Below are positions 7,912-16,304 of a stretch of 38,985 nt of DNA, in pieces. The stretch comes from Actinomycetes bacterium (GTDB lineage: Bacteria > Actinomycetota > Acidimicrobiia > Acidimicrobiales > Aldehydirespiratoraceae): NCBI GenBank assembly GCA_024276495.1, contig JAJRXC010000006.1, positions 1 through 38,985 on the forward strand, written 5' to 3'. The position numbers and the translations under genes were made by a program. Every line of letters begins with the position of its first letter. Position 1 is the stretch's first letter. The notes beneath the pieces are model-generated. The model saw nothing but the letters and a program-made list of their open reading frames with translations, was not told the DNA's origin and searched no databases.

Positions 7912-8444
7912 GCCGGCGACCGGCCGTGCTGGCCGTCCCCCTCGGCCTCGGTGCGGTGACCGCGTTGGCGCTCGGCCTCTACTCGTCGATCCACGAACCG
8001 ACCGGCCGCGACTTCGTGCTCACCGGCTTCGACTCGACGGCGTCGTGGAAGAGTGCGCTCGCCTCGGCGACCGTCTTCTTGGTCCTGGTCCAGATGACGC
8101 TTGGACTTCGTCTCACTGGTCGCCTCGGACCGCGGCGACCCCCGCCACCGTGGGCCGCCGATGTGCACCGTCTGGTCGGAACGGTCGCGTTCGGGATCTC
8201 CATCCCGGTCGTCTTCCACTGCATCTGGGCCCTCGGCTACCAGAGCGACAACAGCCGGGTCGTCGTGCACTCGCTGTTCGGATTCGTCGCCTACGGGCTC
8301 TATGTCGCGAAGATCCTCACGGCCCGATCCGACGAACCACCCGAACGGTCCCTCGCGGTGCTCGGTTCCCTTCTCGGCTTCGCGCTGCTCGCGGCATGGT
8401 GGAGCAGCGCCCTCGTCTTCTACGCGGGAACCGCCACATCATGA
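7908..8444 (+). CDS. Five-helix membrane protein, possible b-type cytochrome (DUF6529-like)
   Basis: A 178-residue integral membrane protein with five predicted helices at about 8-26, 50-69, 88-110, 118-137 and 148-172. His87, His104 and His121 lie at or within helices 3 and 4 at regular 17-residue spacing and could ligate heme; this is inference. I recall a family of this shape (DUF6529) near cytochrome genes in actinobacteria, from memory only. It overlaps ispH by 4 nt (GTGA) and the downstream cytochrome c gene by 4 nt (ATGA), so the three are translated as one unit. It may pass electrons between quinol and the cytochrome. Confidence 0.7.
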   Translation: MSRRPAVLAVPLGLGAVTALALGLYSSIHEPTGRDFVLTGFDSTASWKSALASATVFLVLVQMTLGLRLTGRLGPRRPPPPWAADVHRLVGTVAFGISIPVVFHCIWALGYQSDNSRVVVHSLFGFVAYGLYVAKILTARSDEPPERSLAVLGSLLGFALLAAWWSSALVFYAGTATS

Positions 8445-8815
8445 GGACCTCTCGTCTCGCGACGCTCACCGCGGCGGTCCAGTGGATCGTCGGTGTCGCC
8501 GCCGCGACCGCCGTCGTGTTGCTCTTCACGCTCGAGGGTGCCGACCCGCCGTCGACGACCTCTGCCGTCTCGGCCGCGGCGCTCGCCGACGGCGCCGAGA
8601 TCTACGCCCGCCAATGTGCCTCGTGCCATGGCAACATCGGCGAGGGTGGCCTCGGACCGGCCCTGGCCGGCTCGGTGGTCGCGCGCTACCCCGACCCCCG
8701 TGACCAGGCGACCGTCGTCGCCACCGGCCGACTCGGCATGCCCGGCTTCTCGTCGAGCCTGAGCGACGATGAGATCGCCGCGGTCGTCGCGTTCACCCGC
8801 AGCGGGCTCCGGTGA
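8441..8815 (+). CDS. Membrane-anchored monoheme c-type cytochrome
   Basis: A 124-residue class I cytochrome c. One N-terminal hydrophobic helix (about residues 12-31) exports and anchors it. The heme site is CASCH (Cys59, Cys62, His63), followed by GEGGLGPALAG. The distal Met is probably Met100 in LGMPGF. The C-terminal helix LSDDEIAAVVAFTRS is typical. It acts on the outer face of the membrane as an electron carrier or as a soluble-type cbb3/alternative-complex subunit. ATG at 8441 overlaps the preceding stop (ATGA). It ends one base before the convergent plsC stop codon. Confidence 0.9.
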   Translation: MRTSRLATLTAAVQWIVGVAAATAVVLLFTLEGADPPSTTSAVSAAALADGAEIYARQCASCHGNIGEGGLGPALAGSVVARYPDPRDQATVVATGRLGMPGFSSSLSDDEIAAVVAFTRSGLR

Positions 8816-8816
8816 G

Positions 8817-9539
8817 TCAGCCCGGGGCCGGCTCGTCGCCGGCCAACACCCGCGCCTCGACATAGAGGTCGCTCAACTCGACATAGAGCCGTTCGGTCAA
8901 CTCCTTGACCGCACGGCGCGGAACCCGCCCCTTCACCTTCTCGGGCGGCATGATCGGCTCGCCGATCACCGCCACGATCCGGTGCGGCCGCGGGATCTTC
9001 TTCCCCAGCGGAAGCGCTTTGGCACTTCCGCCGATTCCGACCGGCACGATCGGCACACCGGCCCGCGACGCCACGAAGGCCGGGCCGTCGAGCACCTGCT
9101 TGCGGTCGAGGCGTGCCCCTTCCTGGCGGGTGCCCTCGGGAAACATCACGAGCGGTTCACCCAGGGCCAGGACATCCTCCGCCGCTCGAAGGGCGGTGCG
9201 ATCCGCCCCTCCCCGCTCGACGGGGAACCCGCCGAAGAAGGTCAGGAACGCCCCGAGCGGCCTGGACTTCCAGAGGCTCTCCTTGCCCATGAACCGCAAC
9301 CGCTTCCCGGTGATCACCCCGACGATCGGTGTGTCGATGAACGACCGGTGAACCGCCGACAAGATGAACGGGCCGTCGGGAAGGTTCTCGCGACCGTCGA
9401 CCCGAAGCCGGAACAGCAACTTGGCGAGCGAGTACACCACCAACCAGAACGGGCGGTAGAGGATCCGTCCGACCAGCCCCTGCGCGCTTCGCTCGGGCGT
9501 CGTGCCCTCCTGGGACCCGTAGGCCACCCGTTCGCTCAC
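8817..9539 (-). CDS. plsC: 1-acyl-sn-glycerol-3-phosphate acyltransferase family protein
   Basis: A 240-residue lysophospholipid acyltransferase that would make phosphatidic acid at the membrane. The catalytic HX4D motif is HRSFID (residues 64-69). The substrate-binding FPEGTR is at 133-138. A conserved FFGGFPVERG lies between them, and GVPIVPVGIGG follows. A short hydrophobic stretch lies at about 31-45. The GTG start at 9539 overlaps the cmk stop (GTGA). In many actinobacteria plsC follows cmk and precedes der; here it ends the operon and faces the cytochrome gene. Confidence 0.88.
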   Translation of the reverse strand: MSERVAYGSQEGTTPERSAQGLVGRILYRPFWLVVYSLAKLLFRLRVDGRENLPDGPFILSAVHRSFIDTPIVGVITGKRLRFMGKESLWKSRPLGAFLTFFGGFPVERGGADRTALRAAEDVLALGEPLVMFPEGTRQEGARLDRKQVLDGPAFVASRAGVPIVPVGIGGSAKALPLGKKIPRPHRIVAVIGEPIMPPEKVKGRVPRRAVKELTERLYVELSDLYVEARVLAGDEPAPG

Positions 9540-10219
9540 GACCGCCCGGCCTCGCCGGCCCGCGACGACAGCAATCCCTCGATCTCCCGCACGACGTCGT
9601 CGATGCTCAGGCCGGTCGTGTCGACCAACACCGCATCGGGGGCCTCCGACAGAGGGTCGGCATCGCGGCTGGTGTCGAGCGCGTCGCGGCGGGCGAGATC
9701 CGCGGCGACCGTCTCGAAATCGAGATCGGTCACCTCCTTGGCCCGCCGCCGGGCCCGTTCTTCGGGATCCGCGGTGAGATACACCTTCAGTTCGGCATCG
9801 GGAAACACGACCGTGCCGATGTCACGGCCCTCAAGCACCCCACCTCCACGGCGTTCGGCCCACTCCCGCTGCCGGGAGACCATCTCTTGGCGAACCGCCG
9901 GGTTCGCGGCGACGAGGCTCACCGCCCGGGTGACCTGGGGTCCACGAATCTCGACGGTCGCATCGGTGCCGTTGACCATCACCGTGTCGACGCCGACCTC
10001 GAGGTCGATCGTGCGGGCCGTGTTCGCCGCGAACTCGACGTCGGCGGGATCGCCACCGGCCCGCAACACCGCGTACGCCACCGAACGGTACATCGCCCCG
10101 GTGTCGAGATACGGAAGGTCGAGCCGCTCGGCAACTGCTTTCGCGACGGTGGACTTTCCCGAACCAGCCGGGCCGTCGATGGCGATCACGCGCATGATGG
10201 ACCCATCTTGCCGGGTCAT
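9536..10219 (-). CDS. cmk: Cytidylate kinase
   Basis: Phosphorylates CMP and dCMP. The P-loop is DGPAGSGKST (residues 15-24). It has the family's LDTGAMYRSVA, the GRDIGTVVFPDA motif and the LID segment with RRAKE and DLARRDALDTSRD. With ATG at 10219 it has 227 residues and the ATGA overlap with aroA. A second ATG at 10195 begins MRVIAIDGPAG, closer to the usual N-terminus, so the start could be there. It lies in the scpA-plsC operon. Confidence 0.94.
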   Translation of the reverse strand: MTRQDGSIMRVIAIDGPAGSGKSTVAKAVAERLDLPYLDTGAMYRSVAYAVLRAGGDPADVEFAANTARTIDLEVGVDTVMVNGTDATVEIRGPQVTRAVSLVAANPAVRQEMVSRQREWAERRGGGVLEGRDIGTVVFPDAELKVYLTADPEERARRRAKEVTDLDFETVAADLARRDALDTSRDADPLSEAPDAVLVDTTGLSIDDVVREIEGLLSSRAGEAGRS

Positions 10220-11520
10220 CGCAGCTGTTCCAAGGTCTCGAAGAAGCCAGGGAAGGTCTTCGCGACGCAGCCGGGGTCGCGAACGGCCACCCCAGGGACC
10301 ACCAGACCGACGAGCGCGAACGCCATCGCCATCCGATGATCGTCGTAGGTCTCGAAGACGGCGCCACGGGGAGGCGACCCGGGCCGGATCATCAGACCAC
10401 CCGGGATCTCCTCGGCGTCGATCCCGCAGCGCCGCAGCTCACGCACCGGGGCTCCGATCCGGTCGCTCTCCTTGCCCTTGACGAACCCGATGTCGGTGAT
10501 GGTCGTCGGTCCGTCGGCGAACGCGGCCACCACCGCCAACGTCGGCGCGGTGTCGGAGATGTGACGGAGATCGACCCGGACACCCGACAATCGTCGCCCG
10601 ACGAGCTCGATGTGGTCGGGGCCCATGTCGACGTCGGCTCCCATCTCGCCCAGCACGTCGGCGAACGCGACATCGCCTTGACGCGACGACCGACCGAGGC
10701 CCTCGATCCGCACCCGCCCGCCGGTGATCGCCGCGGCCGCGAGAAAGTAGGAGGCCGCCGACGCGTCGGGTTCGACGACATAGCGGCCCGGCGCGACATA
10801 GCCGCCCCCAACCGTCCACGACTCACCGTCGTCGTCGCTCACCTCCGCGCCGAAGTCGCGCATGACCGCGGCCGTCATCTCGAGATAGGGCCGGCTCACC
10901 GGCGCGGTGGTCAACCGGGCGTCGAGGCCGTGCACGGCGCCGACCATGAGCAGCCCCGACAGGAACTGGCTCGACACGTCGGCGGCGAGCGCGATGCTCG
11001 CCGCGCCGAGGGGGCCGGTCACCCGCAGCGGCAGACGGCCGGGCGCGCCGAGCTCCTCGACCACGACACCCATCTCCCGCAGGGCCGCGATCTGGTCGTC
11101 CATCGGGCGAGCCCGAAGCTGCGGGTCGCCGTCGATCACCACCGGAGCCGACCCCGTCGCGGCGAGCGGGGTGAGGAACCGTCCGGTGGTGCCGGACTGG
11201 CGGGCGTCGACGACCGCCGCGAGCCCGGGAAGCTCTCCACCGCAGCCCCGAACCCGGACGGTCCCCGCCGCCTCATCGGCATCGACCTCCACACCCAGGG
11301 CCCGCAGGCCGCCGATCATCGCCTCGGTGTCCTGGGCGAACAACGCTCGTTCGATCGTGGTGTCGCCGTCGGCGAGGGCCGCGACCACCAGCGCCCGGTT
11401 GGTGATGCTCTTCGAGCCGGGCAGGTGCACCGTCGCGTCCGGCGGCGCGGCCAGCGGTTCGATGGGGTACGGATCGGGAAGCCGGCGGGGATCGACCGGA
11501 GGCGGGGTGACGTCGTGCAT
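10216..11520 (-). CDS. aroA: 3-phosphoshikimate 1-carboxyvinyltransferase (EPSP synthase)
   Basis: Shikimate pathway: joins PEP to shikimate-3-phosphate. The 434-residue protein has LPGSKSITNRAL (residues 33-44, with the active-site Lys37), DARQSGTTGRFL, KGKESDRI and DDHRMAMAFAL. It starts at ATG 11520, 3 nt after tyrA, and overlaps cmk by 4 nt, so chorismate and tyrosine synthesis genes are combined with cmk in one operon. A hydrophilic N-terminal extension of about 28 residues rich in Pro precedes the core. Confidence 0.95.
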   Translation of the reverse strand: MHDVTPPPVDPRRLPDPYPIEPLAAPPDATVHLPGSKSITNRALVVAALADGDTTIERALFAQDTEAMIGGLRALGVEVDADEAAGTVRVRGCGGELPGLAAVVDARQSGTTGRFLTPLAATGSAPVVIDGDPQLRARPMDDQIAALREMGVVVEELGAPGRLPLRVTGPLGAASIALAADVSSQFLSGLLMVGAVHGLDARLTTAPVSRPYLEMTAAVMRDFGAEVSDDDGESWTVGGGYVAPGRYVVEPDASAASYFLAAAAITGGRVRIEGLGRSSRQGDVAFADVLGEMGADVDMGPDHIELVGRRLSGVRVDLRHISDTAPTLAVVAAFADGPTTITDIGFVKGKESDRIGAPVRELRRCGIDAEEIPGGLMIRPGSPPRGAVFETYDDHRMAMAFALVGLVVPGVAVRDPGCVAKTFPGFFETLEQLR

Positions 11521-11523
11521 CGG

Positions 11524-12588
11524 TCAGGCCAGGGGCCGGATCGACGGGCGGTAGCCCCGGGCCATGAGCTCGTCCTGGAACCGCTCGGCGCGAACCGACT
11601 CGACCAGCACGACCACGACACCGCGGGGCCCTTCGGCCGAGTGGGCGATCTCGAGATCGTAGATGTTGACGTCGAGGTCAGCGGCGAGCGTGGCGATCGC
11701 CGCGAGCTCGCCGCGGCGGTCCAACACCGGAATCCGCATCTCCGACATGGCCTCGGCGACGGGCACGGTCGTGGGGAGGTTTCGCCGGGCGCGGCGGGCC
11801 TCGTCGAGATGATGGAGAAGATCGTCTCCCGCGCCATCGGCGACGACGCCGCGCAGCCGGGTCAGCTCCGCGATCAACTCGTCGAGCACATCGGTGATCG
11901 CCTCCTGGTTCTGGGCGCAGATGTCGGGCCAGATCGCCGGGTGTCCGGCCGCGATCCGGGTCATGTCGCGAAAGCCACCGGCGGCGAGTCGCAGGAGCGA
12001 CCGATGCTCCTCGGCTCGGCCGCCGGCCAGTTTCATGAGCGTCGCCGCCGTGAGGTGGGGAACATGCGACACGACCGCCACGAGGGTGTCGTGCCGTTCG
12101 GCCGGCATGACGATGACCTGGGCCCCGAACGAGGCGACGACCTCTCTGACCTCGGCAAACGCGGCGTCGTCGGTGACGCCGTTCGGACAGAGCACCCATG
12201 TCGCGCCGCTGAACATGTCGGCCGACGCACCGGAGATCCCGTCCTGCTCGCTGCCGGCCATCGGATGACCGGGCACGAATCGGGGATCGTCGATCTCGCC
12301 GGCGACCGGCGACTTCACACTCCCCACGTCGGTCACCACCGCAGCACCGGCATCGAGGGCGGCCCGCACGGCCCCGGCCACCGCGTTCACCGGGGTGGCC
12401 ACCACCGCGAGATCGCATTCGCCGAGGACACCGGCGGCGTCGATCGCCCCGGCCTCGACCGCGGCGGCCAACCGGTCGGCGTCGACGTCCACGCCGACGA
12501 CATGCCATCCGGCCTGACGGAGTGCCATCCCCACGGAACCCCCGATCAGGCCGACGCCGATGACCATCGCGGTGCGGGTTTCAGTCAC
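11524..12588 (-). CDS. tyrA: Prephenate dehydrogenase with C-terminal ACT domain
   Basis: Oxidises prephenate to 4-hydroxyphenylpyruvate in tyrosine synthesis. The 354-residue protein opens with the NAD(P)-binding GVGLIGGSVG (residues 11-20). It then has TDVGSVKSPV, the GHPMAGSE motif and the catalytic-region VVSHVPHLTA. From about residue 275 a regulatory ACT domain follows (IPVLDRRGELAAIATLAAD ending in a VVVLVES strand), so feedback by tyrosine is likely. The start is GTG 12588. A TAACAT box stands 8 nt before it and no Shine-Dalgarno is seen. Confidence 0.93.
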   Translation of the reverse strand: MTETRTAMVIGVGLIGGSVGMALRQAGWHVVGVDVDADRLAAAVEAGAIDAAGVLGECDLAVVATPVNAVAGAVRAALDAGAAVVTDVGSVKSPVAGEIDDPRFVPGHPMAGSEQDGISGASADMFSGATWVLCPNGVTDDAAFAEVREVVASFGAQVIVMPAERHDTLVAVVSHVPHLTAATLMKLAGGRAEEHRSLLRLAAGGFRDMTRIAAGHPAIWPDICAQNQEAITDVLDELIAELTRLRGVVADGAGDDLLHHLDEARRARRNLPTTVPVAEAMSEMRIPVLDRRGELAAIATLAADLDVNIYDLEIAHSAEGPRGVVVVLVESVRAERFQDELMARGYRPSIRPLA

Positions 12589-12596
12589 GGCAGGCG

Positions 12597-12602
12597 ATGT
12601 TA
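12597..12602 (-). promoter_or_regulatory. Candidate -10 box of a leaderless internal tyrA promoter, overlapping the rluB stop
   Basis: TAACAT on the minus strand ends 8 nt before the tyrA GTG. Its first three bases are the TAA stop of rluB. This would let tyrA-aroA-cmk-plsC be transcribed independently of the scp genes. Confidence 0.4.
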
Positions 12603-13328
12603 CCGCTGGTCGGACCGCCCACCGACAGCGATTTCGAGGGCCCGGACCTCATCTCGTCGCAACGGCCGCCAATCGCCCGGCTTCAGCGTGTGGTCGACCA
12701 GCGGGCCGATCCGGGTGCGCACGAGTCGGACGACCGGATGACCGACCGCGTCGCACATGCGGCGAATCTGCCGGTTTCGGCCCTCGTGGATGGTGACTCG
12801 CAACAACGATCCGTCGACCGCGGTCACCCGGGCCGGCGCGGTCGGCCCATCGTCGAGCTCCACGCCTTCACGGAGTCGACGAAGCGCCGCCCGGCTCGGA
12901 ACGCCGCCCACCTGCACGAGATACTCCTTTTCGACCCCGAACGACGGATGCGTCAACCGGTGGGTCAGATCCCCGTCGTTGGTGAGCAACAGCAGTCCTT
13001 CGGTGTCGGCATCGAGGCGCCCGACCGAGAACACCCGCGGATCCGAAGGGACGATCTCGACCACGGTCGGGCGGCCCTGGGGGTCGTCGGCCGTCGTGAT
13101 GACGCCGACCGGCTTGTTGAGCAGATAGTGCACGAGCCCGGGCCGGATGCCGACGACGGACCCGTCGACGGCGACCTCGTCGACGTCGACATCGACACGG
13201 CGACCGAGCACCGCGACCTCACCGTTCACCGTCACCCGGCCGTCGGCGATGAGCTCCTCACAGCCTCGTCGACTTCCGAACCCGAGGCGGGCGAGCACCT
13301 TCTGGAGCCGCTCGCCGTCGGGGCTCAC
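12600..13328 (-). CDS. rluB: 23S rRNA pseudouridine synthase, RluB/RsuA family
   Basis: Isomerises a uridine in rRNA. The 242-residue protein has an N-terminal S4 RNA-binding domain (ERLQKVLARLGFGSRRGCE, residues 6-24) followed by the catalytic domain. The catalytic Asp106 lies in SVGRLDADTEGLLLLTNDG. The family's EGRNRQIRRM motif follows later. GTG start at 13328 overlaps the scpB stop (GTGA). The scpA-scpB-rluB order is conserved in actinobacteria and firmicutes. Confidence 0.94.
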   Translation of the reverse strand: MSPDGERLQKVLARLGFGSRRGCEELIADGRVTVNGEVAVLGRRVDVDVDEVAVDGSVVGIRPGLVHYLLNKPVGVITTADDPQGRPTVVEIVPSDPRVFSVGRLDADTEGLLLLTNDGDLTHRLTHPSFGVEKEYLVQVGGVPSRAALRRLREGVELDDGPTAPARVTAVDGSLLRVTIHEGRNRQIRRMCDAVGHPVVRLVRTRIGPLVDHTLKPGDWRPLRRDEVRALEIAVGGRSDQR

Positions 13329-13981
13329 GAACTCCCGGCCTCGTCCGGCTCACCGGACTCGGTCGCCGGGTCGACCTCTTCGGCGTCGGCCCCCGCCTCG
13401 GCGATCACGACCTCGTCGGGTACGACGCGCAGGCCGCGTTCGAGCGCCTCGACCACGTCGGTCGTCGGGAAGAACTCGCCGAGCGGTGGAAGGTCACTCA
13501 CCGAATCGAGCCCCAACCGCTCGAGAAACGTCGGCGTCGTGCCGTAGAGCACCGCCTGGCCCGGTCCCGGGTCGCGGGCCACCTCGTCGACATAGCCACG
13601 CTGCTGGAGGGTTCTCATCACTCCGTCGACGTTGACCCCACGGATCGACGCGATCTGGTTCCTCGACACCGGCTGCTTGTAGGCCACCACCGCCAACGTC
13701 TCCAAGGCGGCCGCCGACAAGCGGGTCGACTGGCCGTCGAGCACGAAACGCTCGACGTAAGGAGCTTGGTCGGTCGCGGTCTGGTAGCGGTACCCGCCCG
13801 CCACCCGAGCCAGCACGAACCCTCGCCCGTCCCGCTCGTACTCACGGGCCAACGACTCGCAGATCTCGTCGACCTCGTCGGGCGTGGTACCGACCAGCTG
13901 GGCGAGCAATTGCGACGGAAGCGGCTCCTCGGCGACCAGCAGGATGGCTTCGAGCGCCGGGGGTATGTGATCGGCAGCCAT
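13325..13981 (-). CDS. scpB: Segregation and condensation protein B
   Basis: Kleisin-interacting subunit of the SMC-ScpA-ScpB condensin. The 218-residue protein shows the paired winged-helix signature: IPPALEAILLVAEEPLP at the N-terminus, GGYRYQTATD, and LSAAALETLAVVAYKQPVSR followed by IRGVNVDGVMRTL. The acidic tail is low complexity. ATG at 13981 lies 3 nt after scpA; the stop overlaps rluB. Confidence 0.95.
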   Translation of the reverse strand: MAADHIPPALEAILLVAEEPLPSQLLAQLVGTTPDEVDEICESLAREYERDGRGFVLARVAGGYRYQTATDQAPYVERFVLDGQSTRLSAAALETLAVVAYKQPVSRNQIASIRGVNVDGVMRTLQQRGYVDEVARDPGPGQAVLYGTTPTFLERLGLDSVSDLPPLGEFFPTTDVVEALERGLRVVPDEVVIAEAGADAEEVDPATESGEPDEAGSS

Positions 13982-13984
13982 GGA

Positions 13985-14764
13985 TCAGCCCTCGTAGGTG
14001 TCGATCGCGAGGGGCGAACCGGTGAGATCGGCCGACCCGACCCAGATGATGGTGATGTCGCCGAAGCTGGTGGGCTGCTCGAGCTCGACCGCACCCTGCT
14101 TGAACAGCTCGAGAACGGCGAGGAAACGAACAACGATCTCGATCCGGTCGACGAGCTCGGTGGTGAGCTCGCGAAACGTGAGACGCCCGGTGCGCGGCAA
14201 TTCGTCGACCAGCTCCTCGACCGCTTCGGCAACGGTGATCTTGATCGGGGTGATGTGGGAGAGATCGACTCGAACCACCGGCTTGGGAGCGGTCGCCCGC
14301 AGATAGGCGAGCCGAAGGTCCTCGGAGCTGGTCCGTTCGAGCAGATCGGGAGCCAGGCCGATGAAACGATCCTCGACCGGACCGACGCGGCGAGCATACG
14401 ACCGGGCGGCGTGGGCGGAGAGGCGGCGCAACACCAAGGCGGCGTCCTTGAACGTCTTGCATTCGACCAGCCGGGCCAGGAGAAGGTCACGCTCCTCCCA
14501 GAGACCGAGCTCGTCGTCGAGATCGATCTCGGCGTCGTCGGGCAACAAGCGGCGCGCCTTCAACTCGACGAGGGTCGCGGCGATGAGCAGGAACTCGGTG
14601 GCCACCTCCAGATCGAGCCGTTCCATCTTGTCGAGCTCGACGAGATAGACGTCGACGATCTCCGAGAGGTTGATCTCGTAGAGGTCGACCTGCTCCCTCA
14701 GGATCAGGTGAAGGAGGAGATCGAAAGGCCCGTCGAACACGGGCGTGTGCACCTCGTACGGCAT
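13985..14764 (-). CDS. scpA: Segregation and condensation protein A (kleisin)
   Basis: Bridges SMC heads in bacterial condensin. From ATG 14764 it is 259 residues. The N-terminal FDGPFDLLLHLILREQVDLY is the family hallmark, followed by the helix EFLLIAATLVELKARRLLP. The C-terminal winged-helix region is VVRFLAVLELFKQGAVELEQ. The open frame extends a further 39 codons upstream but crosses the trpS start region. TAGGGT lies 7 nt before the ATG and no Shine-Dalgarno is evident, so transcription is probably leaderless. First gene of the operon running to plsC. Confidence 0.95.
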   Translation of the reverse strand: MPYEVHTPVFDGPFDLLLHLILREQVDLYEINLSEIVDVYLVELDKMERLDLEVATEFLLIAATLVELKARRLLPDDAEIDLDDELGLWEERDLLLARLVECKTFKDAALVLRRLSAHAARSYARRVGPVEDRFIGLAPDLLERTSSEDLRLAYLRATAPKPVVRVDLSHITPIKITVAEAVEELVDELPRTGRLTFRELTTELVDRIEIVVRFLAVLELFKQGAVELEQPTSFGDITIIWVGSADLTGSPLAIDTYEG

Positions 14765-14771
14765 CCCGGTG

Positions 14772-14777
14772 ACCCTA
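14772..14777 (-). promoter_or_regulatory. Candidate -10 box of a leaderless scpA promoter
   Basis: TAGGGT on the minus strand ends 7 nt before the scpA ATG in the 64-bp divergent gap with trpS. Transcription would begin at the start codon. Confidence 0.45.
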
Positions 14778-14814
14778 GACCGTGAATACCCGCGCGCCAC
14801 GCTTCCTCTGCTCG

Positions 14815-14820
14815 TACGAT
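14815..14820 (+). promoter_or_regulatory. Candidate -10 box of a leaderless trpS promoter
   Basis: TACGAT ends 8 nt before the trpS ATG; no ribosome site is present between them. It shares the 64-bp divergent region with the scpA box. Confidence 0.45.
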
Positions 14821-14828
14821 CGGCGCCC

Positions 14829-15809
14829 ATGACCCGTGTCTTTTCCGGCATCCAGCCCACCGGTGAGCTCCATCTCGGCAACTACCTCGGCGCCATCCGC
14901 AACTGGCTGCCGATGCAACACGAGACCGACGCGGTCTTTTGTGTGGTCGACCTTCATGCGATCACCGTACCGAAGCCACCCGGCGAGGTCGGTGCCGACT
15001 CGCTGCGCCTCTCACAGCTCCTGATGGCCGCCGGGCTCGACCCCGAGGTGTGCACCCTGTTCGTCCAGAGCCATGTCCGCGAGCACAGCGAAGCCGGATG
15101 GCTGATGCAGTGCAGTGTCTCGTTCGGCGAGCTCAGCCGCATGACCCAGTTCAAGGACAAGTCCGACCAGCACGACTTCATCTCCGCGGGCCTGTTCACC
15201 TATCCCGCCCTCCAGGCCGCCGACATCTTGCTCTACGACACCGATGAGGTGCCCGTCGGCGAAGACCAGCGTCAACACATCGAGATCACCCGCGACATCG
15301 CCGAGCGGTTCAACTCGCGCTACGGCGAGACCTTCGTTCTCCCCCAGGCCGTGGTGCCCGCCGCCGGGGCGCGCGTGATGGATCTCCAACGACCCGACAA
15401 CAAGATGTCGAAGTCGCTCGATTCACCGAAGGGCACGGTGAACCTCCTCGACGAACCCGAACGGATCGAGAAGAAGATCAAGAGCGCGGTGACCGACAAC
15501 GACGGCGAGGTTCGTTTCGATGTCGACGAGAAGCCGGGGGTGTCGAACCTGCTCTCGATCCTCGGCGCCGCGACCGATCGGGACCCGGTCACCCTGGCCG
15601 ACGACTACCACCAGTACGGCGCGCTGAAGGTCGACACCGCGGCGGCGGTGGTGGAGTTGTTGACACCGTTCCAGGCTCGTTTCGCCGAGCTGGAGGCGGA
15701 CCCCGGCGAGACCACCCGGCTCCTGCGAATCGGCGCCGACAAGGCCCGGGACATCGCAGCGACGACCCTCGCCCGGGCGAAGTCCAACATCGGTCTTCTC
15801 GCCGATTGA
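14829..15809 (+). CDS. trpS: Tryptophanyl-tRNA synthetase
   Basis: Class I aminoacyl-tRNA synthetase charging tRNA-Trp. The 326-residue protein has the HIGH-type motif PTGELHLGNYLG (residues 10-21), the Trp-binding QCSVSFGELSRMTQFKDKS region, PVGEDQRQHIE and the KMSKS loop NKMSKSLDSP (residues 191-200). ATG at 14829 is chosen as it starts the conserved MTRVFSGIQPTGEL; the frame upstream is open but runs into scpA. Confidence 0.96.
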   Translation: MTRVFSGIQPTGELHLGNYLGAIRNWLPMQHETDAVFCVVDLHAITVPKPPGEVGADSLRLSQLLMAAGLDPEVCTLFVQSHVREHSEAGWLMQCSVSFGELSRMTQFKDKSDQHDFISAGLFTYPALQAADILLYDTDEVPVGEDQRQHIEITRDIAERFNSRYGETFVLPQAVVPAAGARVMDLQRPDNKMSKSLDSPKGTVNLLDEPERIEKKIKSAVTDNDGEVRFDVDEKPGVSNLLSILGAATDRDPVTLADDYHQYGALKVDTAAAVVELLTPFQARFAELEADPGETTRLLRIGADKARDIAATTLARAKSNIGLLAD

Positions 15810-15821
15810 GCACTTGCGCAC

Positions 15822-15827
15822 TAGCAT
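15822..15827 (+). promoter_or_regulatory. Candidate -10 box of a leaderless promoter for the membrane protein at 15834
   Basis: TAGCAT ends 6 nt before the ATG at 15834, in the 24-bp gap after trpS. No Shine-Dalgarno is visible. Confidence 0.4.
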
Positions 15828-15833
15828 CCGGCG

Positions 15834-16280
15834 ATGCGAACGCTCCTGTTGGGTCTGCACATCATCGGTGTGGCGGCGTGGCTCGGCGCGAATCTCACCC
15901 AGATCTTCGTGGTCCGCATCCTCGAGAACGGCGGTCACGAGCCGGCCCGGGTCTGGCACACGGCCGCGGGGTTGATGGTGCGCACCTACTACAACGTGGC
16001 CGGGGCCCTCATCACGATCACGGGCATCCTCTTGGTGATCGACGGCGACTGGGACTGGTCCGCGGGGTTCATCGCCGTCGGCTTCGCGACCGTCATCATC
16101 GGTGGCGCGCTCGGGGCGGGGTTCTTCCAGCCGATGTCGCTACGGGCCGCAGCCGCCCACGAGGCGGCCGACGAAGCAGCCGCCGGCGCGATCCTTCGGC
16201 GGCTCGCCGTCGGTGTCGGAATCGACACCACCCTCGTCGTCGTCACCATCTTCGTGATGGTCGACAAGTGGCGGGCCTGA
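15834..16280 (+). CDS. Small four-helix membrane protein of unknown function
   Basis: A 148-residue integral membrane protein with four predicted helices at about 3-27, 51-70, 75-98 and 124-143. The N-terminal LGLHIIGVAAWLGANLTQIF with an early His and a WLG motif resembles DUF2269-like or copper/heme-related small membrane proteins. A Ala-rich amphipathic segment (about 103-121) separates helices 3 and 4. No catalytic motif is recognised. It follows trpS by 24 nt but has its own -10-like box, and converges on the HD gene 24 nt away. The function is not assigned. Confidence 0.75.
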   Translation: MRTLLLGLHIIGVAAWLGANLTQIFVVRILENGGHEPARVWHTAAGLMVRTYYNVAGALITITGILLVIDGDWDWSAGFIAVGFATVIIGGALGAGFFQPMSLRAAAAHEAADEAAAGAILRRLAVGVGIDTTLVVVTIFVMVDKWRA

Positions 16281-16304
16281 ACCGCGTCGGCGAGACCCGC
16301 GAGA

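Noticed and set aside
10336-12741. An 801-residue plus-strand open frame across aroA and tyrA
   Set aside because: Antisense to two well-supported genes, with low-complexity composition and no recognisable motif.
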